This document shows, in pieces, positions 12,001 to 20,100 of a stretch of 64,000 nucleotides of DNA (positions within the stretch are counted from its first letter, which is position 1; each line of letters begins with the position of its first letter). The DNA comes from Sanderia malayensis (taxonomy: Eukaryota > Cnidaria > Scyphozoa > Semaeostomeae > Pelagiidae): the NCBI GenBank assembly GCA_013076295.1, contig RQOL01000718.1, positions 2,418,001 through 2,482,000 of the forward strand, written 5' to 3'. The translations under genes and the position numbers were made by a program. The notes beneath the pieces were generated by a model, which saw only the letters and a program-made list of their open reading frames with translations, was not told the DNA's origin and ran no database searches.

Positions 12001-14462
12001 AAATTTGAACCATTACTCCTAGAGAGCTGGGAATTATCTCAACGTGATCAGTAGGACATATTTAATATAATTCGACTCCTTGTGAGTCATTTTTCAGGCT
12101 ATTTCAAAATCTGATTTTTTCAGTACCTACTTGATGTATGATAGGAAGTTTAAATAGCTATCCGCGGGCGATCTGGGTCCACTAAAATTTGAACCATTAC
12201 TCCTAGAGAGCTGGGAATTGTCTCAACGTGATCAGTAGGACATATTTAGCATAATTCGACTCCTTGTGAGTCATTTTTCAGTCTATTTCAAAATTTGATT
12301 TTTTCAGTACCTACTTGATGTATGATAGGAAGTTTAAATAGCTAGCTATCCGCGGGCGATCTGGGTCCACTAAAGTTTGAACTATGACACCTAGAGAGCT
12401 GGGAATTGTCTCAACGTGATCAGTCGGACCTATTTAGTATAATTCGACTCCTTGTGAGTCATTTTTCAGTCTATTTCAAAATTTGAAATTTGCAGTACCT
12501 GCTTCATGTAAGGTAGAAAGTTTAAATAGCTATCCGCGGGCGATCTGGGTCCACTAAAATTTGAACCATTACTCCTAGAGAGCTGGGAATTATCTCAACG
12601 TGATCAGTAGGACCTATTTAGTATAATTCGACTCCTTGTGAGTCATTTTTCAGTCTATTTCAAAATTTGAAATTTGCAGTACCTGCTTCATGTAAGGTAG
12701 AAAGTTTAAATAGCTATCCGCGGGCGATCTGGGTCCACTAAAATTTGAACCATTACTCCTAGAGAGCTGGGAATTATCTCAACGTGATCAGTAGGACCTA
12801 TTTAGTATAATTCGACTCATTGTGAGTCATTTTTCAGCTTATTTCAAAATTTGATTTTTTCAGTACCTACTTTATGTATCATAGGAAGTTTAGCTAAATA
12901 GCTTTCCGCGGGCGATCTGGGTCCACGAACCATTACTCCTAGAGAGCTGGGAATTGTTTCAAAGCTCTGAAAATGAGTGGTGACATCAAGTTTAAATTTA
13001 TATATAGTTTTTAGGTTTAATTGGGGAGTTCTTTTGCTGTTTGCAAAAACTGAGCTCGGGTCAAAATCTGATCCGTATTGCTTATTGTTGTTTAAACGAT
13101 ATTTGCTATTTTTTGCGTGATATTTCTCGTTTTTTGTAGTCAAGAAATTGAGCGAGTGAAGGAAAAAATGATAGAAACAAATAACAATGAAAGAAAAGAA
13201 CTAGAGGACAGAATAACAGTCCAAGATTTTGCAGTAAGCTTTCACTTTATTTTCTTCATATTTTCATTGTTGCTGCATGAAGTCCATATGATATCATTAA
13301 ATATACTATTTAGTAAATGTTAAAAAGAAATCTTGCTGCCTGCAGATACGCAAGCTACAAGCATTACTCGAGCTTCGCGAGCAAGAAGAAGACGAAACAA
13401 GAAATCGAGACGCTACGCCAACTGTTGTCAATGGCAATGCAAGCGACACAACCAGCTATTCACGGGTATGGCAAATATACAATTATTACCATAGGGTACG
13501 GAGAACACTTTTATATCTGTGGAAGCCTTGCAAATTATATGCATGGGGACCTACAGAGTCCATTGCAATTGCAGGGTTCTTCTACAACAGCTATTTGGCA
13601 GTTTTTATTTTGAATCCAAGGCCTATGATGGATTTCGTATAGAATCCAGATGTTTAATCTAACTGATCTGTATTTGTTGTTCACATTTTAGCAAAGTTCC
13701 AGAAATACAGTAAATGTCAAAATAACACCAGGAGTGTCAGTTTCTGTTTCTGAAGACACAGACGATGAAGAAGCAGGTAGTTATTGGCAAATTGATTCTG
13801 TTATCTTTGTAAGAATGTAGCGAAATGTCTCTATCAGCAAAGATACCGCTCTGTACCTAGAATTTCTTGCACTAGCGAGAAACAGTAGGGGCTGCACGCA
13901 GGCTACTCTATCCCATGCTATGCAGAGCTAGTTTATAGTGATAAGAATCACGCACAAGGAATACTATATTCGTTGTTACTCAGAGTTTTAATTCAATTCA
14001 TCTATATTGCAATAATCAGACAATTATCATAGTAGTTTTTATTATTTTTAACAATAGTTTTAGATGAGCGTTCTTTATTCAAACTGCTTTTTTGGAAATA
14101 AATCGAGTGTGACTTATGACATTAATCCCTGATTTCCAGATACTTTGTCAGAGCGCGAGCTACGAAGGTTGTCTTACAAAATCTCCGATGGAGGCTGGGC
14201 GAACATGGGGCAAGCATTAGGCCTGCGAGGTGACGGTTATGAAGATATAATGGGGAGTAGTTACAGCGACCAGGAAAAGATCTACCAATTATTGGTGCTG
14301 TGGAAATCTGAAGTCAATCAACCAAGATGCGTTCTTGTATCACAATTAACTGTTGCTATCGAGAGAATGAAACGCAGAGATATTGTTAAGTTTGTCAGAG
14401 ACTTAAATACCAGAGATCCAGGATTGTCAATCCGAAAAAGGATTAAGAGGTTTATTAAGTAA
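1..14462 (+). CDS. Tandem MLCK-type kinase, coiled-coil, death-domain protein (5' partial)
   Basis: The gene enters from the left edge; its first exon here ends at 208 and has no in-frame ATG. Exons I place: ..208, 1974-2049, 2145-2345, 2784-2922, 3039-3162, 3358-3406, 3496-3522, 3731-3883, 4068-4113, 4207-4281, 5033-5954, 6096-6432, 6566-6704, 6847-6970, 7104-7152, 7494-7520, 8078-8230, 8616-8661, 8796-8864, 9919-10063, 10167-11167, 11251-11475, 11644-11732, 13140-13233, 13346-13465, 13692-13776, 14140-14462. All phases agree, giving about 1,670 residues in the window. Order: basic N-terminal stretch, kinase 1, calmodulin-binding-like segment, serine-rich linker, kinase 2, coiled coil, death domain. 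Both kinases are most like the MLCK/titin/DAPK group (HLDLKPEN, DFG, APE). The likely role is a Ca2+-regulated cytoplasmic Ser/Thr kinase that assembles through coiled-coil and death-fold contacts; this is inference. Upstream Ig or FN3 domains, as in obscurin or SPEG, cannot be excluded. Confidence 0.85.
209..1973 (+). other. Large intron of the kinase gene, no feature seen
   Basis: A 1.77-kb AT-rich intron between a GT donor at 209 and an AG acceptor ending at 1973. I see no exon, repeat array or mobile element in it. The short open frames on either strand have no recognisable content. Confidence 0.6.
2541..2701. mobile_element. 161-bp MITE with 21-bp perfect terminal inverted repeats
   Basis: Bases 2541-2561 are the exact reverse complement of 2681-2701 (ends TCATGGCAGTGG / CCACTGCCATGA). 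A 10-base direct repeat TTCTTCCCAA flanks it at 2528-2537 and 2704-2713, a few bases outside each end. Long duplications of 9-11 bases would fit a Mutator-like element. It sits in the kinase 1 intron 2346-2783. Confidence 0.55.
3590..3715. repeat. ~48-bp tandem repeat, about 2.6 copies
   Basis: The unit contains ACAAGATAACTTTGATTATT and ends with TTCTTCTCTCAC. It repeats just before the acceptor at 3730 in the intron 3523-3730 and lengthens the pyrimidine-rich region. Confidence 0.75.
4207..5110 (+). other. Autoinhibitory / calmodulin-binding-like segment after kinase 1
   Basis: Exon 4207-4281 joins exon 5033-5954 in phase 0. The join yields LRKFLAKKRWQ followed by RSVNAVRAIRRLSSFGAALL. This matches the layout of the MLCK regulatory tail: a basic helix, an aromatic anchor (W), hydrophobics spaced for calmodulin, then Arg and a Ser pair. 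In MLCKs this segment blocks the active site until Ca2+/calmodulin binds. Binding here is inferred from the pattern only. The rest of exon 5033-5954 is a hydrophilic Ser/Lys/Asp-rich linker without a recognisable fold. Confidence 0.75.
4738..4812 (-). repeat. Possible tRNA-derived SINE relic
   Basis: Read on the minus strand, GAGTTCAAATCC matches a pol III B box about 40-50 bases after a weak A-box-like stretch. There is no cloverleaf and no clear tail, so it is at most a decayed SINE head in intron 4282-5032. Confidence 0.25.
7579..7989. mobile_element. 411-bp MITE, TA target duplication
   Basis: The left end begins CACGCTTTTTTTATAAGGAA and the right end is its near-exact inverse. TA dinucleotides lie immediately outside both ends (7577-7578 and 7990-7991). 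This is the Tc1/mariner-type insertion signature. The interior repeats GTTCCTTA words and has no coding capacity. It lies in the kinase 2 intron 7521-8077. Confidence 0.75.
8323..8548. repeat. Decayed repeat with TTATTAAGCCCC words
   Basis: CTTTATTAAGCCCCTTCTCT near 8330 recurs as CTATTGAGCCCCCTCTCT near 8515, with similar AAGCCCCCC stretches between. It resembles the element end at 41850-41869. The opposite terminus is not recognisable. Confidence 0.4.
8865..9918 (+). other. Intron of about 1 kb, no feature seen
   Basis: Lies between the exons at 8796-8864 and 9919-10063 of the kinase gene. It is AT-rich with no exon, repeat array or element I can support. Confidence 0.55.
9919..13465 (+). 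other. Long coiled-coil region
   Basis: Exon 10167-11167 alone encodes about 333 residues of Glu/Lys/Leu heptad sequence with almost no proline. The exons at 11251-11475, 11644-11732, 13140-13233 and 13346-13465 continue it. Such a rod usually drives dimerisation or anchoring to the cytoskeleton. Low-complexity E/K composition means BLAST matches to myosin or CAP-Gly rods would not be informative. Confidence 0.85.
11797..12965. repeat. Seven-copy ~184-bp satellite array
   Basis: The word CGATCTGGGTCCAC recurs at 11803, 11985, 12169, 12357, 12541, 12725 and 12913, giving periods of 182-188 bases. The last unit is cut short near 12965. Each unit carries GAGAGCTGGGAATT, CAACGTGATCAGT and a TTTTTCAG-type pyrimidine tract. 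The array fills most of intron 11733-13139. Confidence 0.95.
14140..14462 (+). other. C-terminal death domain
   Basis: The last exon reads LSERELRRLSYKISDGGWAN, then MGQALGLRGDGYEDIMG, a short loop, EKIYQLLVLWKSE, then VSQLTVAIERMKRRDIVKF. This is the death-domain pattern: a W in helix 2, L-G-L plus an acidic turn into helix 3, a leucine-rich helix 4 ending in LxxW, and helices 5-6 ending in RRDIV. Death domains make homotypic contacts in UNC5, ankyrin, DAPK and receptor adaptors. The stop is TAA at 14460-14462. Confidence 0.8.
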
Positions 14463-14804
14463 GTCCACCCTATACTCTTGTGATTTTAATGAGAGGATCA
14501 ACAAGATTGGCAATCTGAAACTCGATTCACTACCTCTGTATTCCTCGGAGATGTAAATGGATTTTGAATCGAATAATATAGGATTACAAGGATTATCAAT
14601 CAGATTACCTGTATAATCAATCGTAATTTTCTTATTAAGATAATCAGTTGGGTTAGTATTTTTTGATTCGCTTTGCTAGGATTTCATTATTGCAGTGTGT
14701 TAATTAAATTAGCCACGAAGTTGTTAATGATATAATTAATCTAAGTTTATAGTGGTTTCTGATCATCATATTTTCGAAGAGAGTGCATCAATTACCTCTT
14801 TTGT

Positions 14805-14810
14805 AATAAA
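14805..14810 (+). promoter_or_regulatory. Polyadenylation signal of the kinase gene
   Basis: AATAAA lies about 340 bases after the death-domain stop codon and before the palindrome, so the transcript plausibly ends here. Confidence 0.5.
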
Positions 14811-14932
14811 GTGAGTTGATAATTTAGTATGGAAACCCTATATATATTGTATGGAAACCTGGTTTTCTTCAAACAAATTAAATTCCTGAAAAGAATGAGA
14901 TCAAGAAATGCATCTCTTCTGTCATCGGTTGA

Positions 14933-15145
14933 AGTGACGTGCCGTTAGCCGTATGGGTTGGGAGTTGAGAGGTTGCGGTTCGAACCCAGCAACGTGCTAA
15001 ATTAATTTTGGTCTTCTTCAAACAAATTAAATTCCTGAAAAGAATGAGATCAAGAAATGCATCTCGTCTGTCATCGGTGCAGTGGCGCGGAGGTAGAGCC
15101 ACGGGGTGCGCACCGACCAGGTAAGAGGCTCAAGACCAGGTGAAG
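14933..15145 (+). mobile_element. tRNA-like SINE units, left arm
   Basis: Unit one has an A-box-like TTAGCCGTATGGGTTGGGAG and a perfect B box GGTTCGAACCC at 14977-14987. A tail of about 85 bases follows, then a second head beginning near 15080 (GTGGCGCGGAGGTAGAGCC) with a degraded B box. The same tail also precedes the first head at 14873-14932, so the units are in tandem. Confidence 0.6.
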
Positions 15146-15420
15146 GTAAGTGAATTTAAATTATCTATCGATTTCAGTCAGTGCAGTTTAGAAGTGTAGT
15201 CTGGTGCAGAGAAGTATAGAAAATTGAGGTGTAGGCAGTTGAAGTGTAGTTTAAAAGAAGGAAGTGATAAGTGTAGTGAAGTTGTAGTATATACAGGTAG
15301 ACTTCAGATATCTGAAGGGTAGTGAGTGGAAGTTGAGTAAAGTGTAGTACAATGCAAACAATGTAGTATAAGTTGATAATGCGTAGTATGAGTAAGTAAT
15401 GTAGTTGAATATAAGCAGTT

Positions 15421-15463
15421 AGTCTATATCAGTAGTGTGTACTTGACACTACTGATATAGACA
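15421..15463. repeat. Perfect hairpin within the left arm
   Basis: GTCTATATCAGTAGTGT, a 7-base loop, then its exact complement. The stem is 17 base pairs. In the right arm the matching stretch is partly changed (15881-15920), so the hairpin there is imperfect. Confidence 0.85.
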
Positions 15464-16214
15464 TGCGCAAGTGGGGGCATAACATACGGGGCCACGGGCA
15501 AATGGGTGCATACCATAAGGGGGCACGCGCAAATGGGTGCATACCATAAGGGGGCATGCGCAAATGGTGGAAAACGGTAAGGGGGCACGCTCAAAATCGC
15601 GAAAAACCAGGAGGGGGCCATACGCTGGGGAGTGAAAAAATGGAAGGCGATGCGAATTTCCTTTATTTGAACAGGAAAAAGAATGTTTACCTCCCCTTAT
15701 ATTTTTCACCACCCCAGCGTATGGCCCCCTACTGGTTTTCCACGATTTAGAGCGTGGGCCCTTACCGTTTTACACCATTTGCGCGTACCCCCTTACGTAA
15801 TTCAACGATTTGCGCGTGTCCCCTTATGGTATGCACCCACTTGCGCGTACCCACTTATGTTATGCACCCACTTGCGCGTGTCTATATCAGTAGTGTCAAG
15901 TACACATTACTGATATATTCAACTACATTATTTACTCATGCTACGGATTATCAACCTATACTACATTGTACTACACTGTCACTCACTACCCTTCAGATAG
16001 ACTTTATAATCTGTATATACTACAACTTCACTACACTCAACACTTCCTCATCACTATACTACACTACACTTCCCTTTCTTATTGCAAACTACACTTAAAC
16101 TGTCCACACCTCAATTCTCTATACTTCACCTATCTATACTTCACTACACCAGACTACACTTCTAAACTGCACTGACTGAAATCGATAGATAATTTAAATT
16201 CACTTACCTTCACC

Positions 16215-16575
16215 TGGTCTTGAACCTCTTACCTGGTCGGTGCGCACCCCGTGGCTCTACCTCCGCGCCACTGCACCGATGACAGACGAGATGTATTTCT
16301 TGATCTCATTCTTTTCAGGAATTTAATTTGTTTGAAGAAGACCAAAATTAATTTAGCACGTTGCTGGGTTCGAACCGCAACCTCTCAACTCCCAACCCAT
16401 ACGGCTAACGGCACGTCACTTCAACCGATGACAGAAGAGATGCATTTCTTGATCTCATTCTTTTCAGGAATTTAATTTGTTTGAAGAAGACCAAAATTAA
16501 TTTAGCTCGTTGCTGAGTTCGAACTGCTAACCTATCCGTTCACATTCGACTGCACTGCGCACGTCATCAACTATT
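16215..16575 (-). mobile_element. tRNA-like SINE units, right arm and extension
   Basis: These are the inverted counterparts of the left-arm units. Their B box is at about 16367-16377 on the minus strand. Outside the palindrome a further head with the B-box-like AGTTCGAACTC lies at about 16514-16524. The SINE array therefore extends further on this side than on the left. Confidence 0.55.
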
Positions 16576-17136
16576 GCAATGCTATGCAATGCAGCCAATT
16601 GCTATATAGGAGTAATTCTTTCTAATTCATTTCTTTATTAATTTCTAATTAAATAATACACCCTTAGCTATATTAATTTTACAATTGGGAATAAAAATTA
16701 ACAGAGCATTTGCTATGCAAATATATTTCCTAGCTCAATCTTTGTTGAGTACGAATATTGATTCGAGTGGGAACGATCGTTATGACAACAAGAGCAGTGA
16801 AAAATGACAGCAATTTTCGCGTGGTTGAAAAATGGGATGTTTATACACAAAATTTCGCGTTGACAAGTTTATTTTGCGACGAAGTCAATAAGAGGAAAGC
16901 CTTTGTGTAAATCAGAACAGAAGTATTCATGGTGGATTTTATTTATTTTCATTCAAGATATCGTGAAATGATTGAGCCTAATTCAAGAATTTAAGTTGAA
17001 TTTTTGGTATTACATTATTTATATCCAATTGTGTCAGCGGTTCAGTTCATCAAGGATTTTGCCTAATTGATGAGTAAAAACATCAAAGAAAAGTTTTGAT
17101 TAGGCCATAAGTTGTTGAGAAATAACGTGATTGGAA
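16576..17136 (+). other. Upstream region of the first membrane-protein paralogue
   Basis: About 560 AT-rich bases between the palindrome and the start codon at 17137. An in-frame TGA at 17128-17130 sits just before the start, supporting it. I cannot name a promoter element with confidence. Confidence 0.4.
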
Positions 17137-20100
17137 ATGCCGAAGGCAAAAGGAAAGAAAAAGGCCTCTAAAACCAGCGTTGTTGAAGATATGGATGACG
17201 ATTCATCTGATGAAATTGTTGAAAAGAAGAAAATCGAAGCTGAGGATGTCATATTTGATGATGATGATGATTTGGGAGGTAAAAAAAAGGGTAAGAAAAA
17301 GGGTAAGAAAGCAAAGGGAAAGAAAAAGTCGAAGGAAAAGCAGCCAGACAAGATCTCACCAGTTGAAAATTTTGAGATGCAAAATGTTGGAGATGATAGC
17401 CAGGGTACGTTTTTGGATACAGCTGCACCAGCTCCATCGACCTATGAAACTAAAATGATGGATAAGGAGGAAGATAATGTCCTAAGTCAAGAAAGTAATA
17501 CCAAATATGTGTCTAGAAGTTTTGGAAGTGAAGCTGAAAGCCTTTCTGCTGTCAAAGGAAAAGCAAAAAAGAAGAGTGTTTCTAAAAAGAAAGAGGATAG
17601 TCAAAGCGACATAGCAGGCAAATCTAAGAAGAAAAAATTACCAGAAGTTGTATCAGCTCCAGAAGCCATCCCAACAGCTCGCGTTGAGGAAGATTTGAAG
17701 ATTGATGATAAATTTAGTGAAAGTAGGGGGCAACCTCTTGCAAAGGATGCCAGTGAAGCCAAGGTAACAGAGGGAAGAAAAATTGAAGCTGGATCAAGAG
17801 GTGTGGAAAAAAGTTTGAAAAAAGAAACATACCAAAAGAAGAAACAATTACCAGAAGTTGTATCAGTTCCAGATGCCATCCCAACAACTCGTGTTGAAGA
17901 TGATTTGAAAATTGATGATAAATTTAGTAAAAGTAGGGGACAACCTCTTGCAAAGGATGCCAGTAAAGCCAAGGGAACAGAGGGGAGAAAAATTGAGGCT
18001 GGATCAAGAGTTGAAGAAAAAAGTTTGAAAAAAGAAACATACCAAACAAAGAAAAAATTACCAGAAGCTGTATCAGTACTAGATACCATCCCAACAGCTC
18101 GCGTTGAGGAAGATTTGAAAATTGATGATAAAACTAGTGAAAGTAGAGGACAACCTCTTGCAAAGGATGTCAGTAAAGCCAAGGGAACAGAGGGGAGAAA
18201 AATTGAAGCTGGATCAAGAGGTGTGGAAAAAAGTTTGAAAAAAGAAACATACCAAACAAAGAAAAAATGGCCAGAAGTTGTATCAGTTCCAGATGCCATC
18301 CCAGCAGCTCGCGTTGAGGAAAATTTGAAAATTGATGATAAAACTAGTGAAAGTAAGGGACAATCTCTTGCAAGGGATGCCAGTAAAGCCAAGGGAACAG
18401 AGGAAAGAACAATTAAGGCTGGTTCAAGAGGTGTGGAAAAAAGTTTGAAAAAAGAAACATACCAAACAAAGAAAAAATTACCAGAAGTTGTATCAGCTCC
18501 AGATGCTATCCCAACAGCTCGCGTTGAGGAAGATTTGAAAGTCAATGATAAAACTAGTGAAAGTAAGGGACGATCTCTTGCAAGGGATGCCAGTGAAGCC
18601 AAGGGAACAGAGGGGAGAAAAATTGAAGCTGGTTCAAGAGTGGAAGAAAAAAGTTTGAAAGAAGGAGCAGACAAAAGAAAGGAAAAAAAATCAGAAAAAA
18701 TTATATCGGCTCCAAATATTATCAAAGCAGCTCGCGTTGATGATGATTTGATGTTGGAAAACAAGGTCAGTGTTGTTGAAATGAGTGATGATATAATTGG
18801 GGGGCCAGAGCTGGGAAAACAGAGGGAAAAGACCATCAGAACAAGCCCGCTACCATCCCCGCAAGAAGAAGATAATAATAAAAGAGAAGGGTCACCTGTT
18901 GAGGTAAAGCTATTGGATGACAAGGACAAATTAAACGAAGAATCATCCACAGATGCAGAAATCAAAAGCCATGTTATCATGAAGGCAAATGTAAACATTG
19001 ATATGAAACAAAGTATGGTAGTCAATACAACCATTGAAAATCATGGAGAAGAGGCAACTGCATACGAAGAGGAAAGAAACGGTGAAGATGTTGCGGTTAA
19101 TATTGGAGATGACGTCAACAAGGAAGAGCTAGTAAATGAAATTATTGGCAGAAGGGCTATGACTCCAGATGGGCCACAAGAAACAGCATCTGGAGATGAT
19201 ACAGGGTTTGTCAACAGGCCATCAACGGCGGGTGATAGCAACGAGGTTCCTCCTTTCCGCAGAAATGCCACTCCAACTGATTCAGATCAAATTGTTGCCA
19301 ACGATGCAGATCGTTTTAATCCGCCAATGAAAACCAGCGGTGAAGAAAGGCTTGATGCAAACGAGAACCCTGCTTTGGATTATAATGTGCTGGCTGGAAG
19401 AGCAGTGGGTGATGATGATGATGATGATAATGAAATGCCATGGGCCATGTATAGAACAATGGAGAAAGAAGAGCAAAACATGGATGATGAAGATGATGGT
19501 TTTTCTGCTGACGATGAAGAAATTGGAAATGGTAACAGTGCTTTTGATATCTCAATGTAAAGTAACTAACATTAGTAACATTAAGAGTAATAACTAGCAA
19601 CTACTTTGTATTCACTACGTCATAATCCAGTAATGTATTGTCTATGTAACTGCATCGTTTTGCATTTCAGACTTCAAGAAAGGGGAGAACCTGCCCGAGT
19701 TTTACGAATACCTGGGATCATTGGATAATGGTGATACACAACTTGAATCAACTGGAGTTCCTCCCCAACTATTTGGCAATGAGCAGCAGAAACGTATGCA
19801 TCAAAGAATTGACGAGATGAAACTTGCCTTAGCAGAAGAAGAGATTGGGGGCTACTTGGAGGAATTTGAGAGGCAGGTTGAAAAAGAGGTGCTCATGGTC
19901 GGTAGCATCGGTTTGGAAGAAATGCAGGTACTGTATGGTTGTGAATACGTTTATGTGTCTGTTCAGTGAAGTGAACTCTATATAAGAAGTCTTAAAAGTC
20001 TCTATATAAGACTTCTTATATAGAGTTCACTGGTTCAGTGATTATCGATAATGAGAGAAGATTCTCTGGGAACGTTGCAGTCATGATGAAATCGTGACAT

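Larger units (their letters stand above)
14861..16492. repeat. 1.6-kb imperfect palindrome (fold-back structure)
   Basis: The two arms, about 780 bases each, are inverted copies around a centre near 15676. The first 225 bases of each arm encode, in opposite directions, the same 74-codon open frame with one difference, which shows how close they are. From the outside in, each arm has tRNA-like SINE units, a pyrimidine/purine-biased section (GTAGT words), a hairpin around GTCTATATCAGTAGTGT and ~33-bp tandem units (GCGCAAATGGGTGCATACC). No transposase is present. It may be a fold-back element or a head-to-head SINE insertion. Confidence 0.9.

Noticed and set aside
14457..14466. Donor-like AAGTAAGT overlapping the stop of the death-domain exon
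   Set aside because: Splicing here would remove the stop, but no downstream exon is recognisable before the poly(A) signal at 14805, so I treat TAA as the real end.
14878..16475. Mirror-image 74-codon frames in both palindrome arms
   Set aside because: They span SINE units and show no protein-like conservation; identity is explained by the inverted repeat at DNA level.
17601..19034. Long minus-strand open frame (477 codons) rich in Ser/Leu
   Set aside because: It is the antisense shadow of the repeated coding block of paralogue A; the plus frame has the start, the phase-matched splice and the paralogue alignment.
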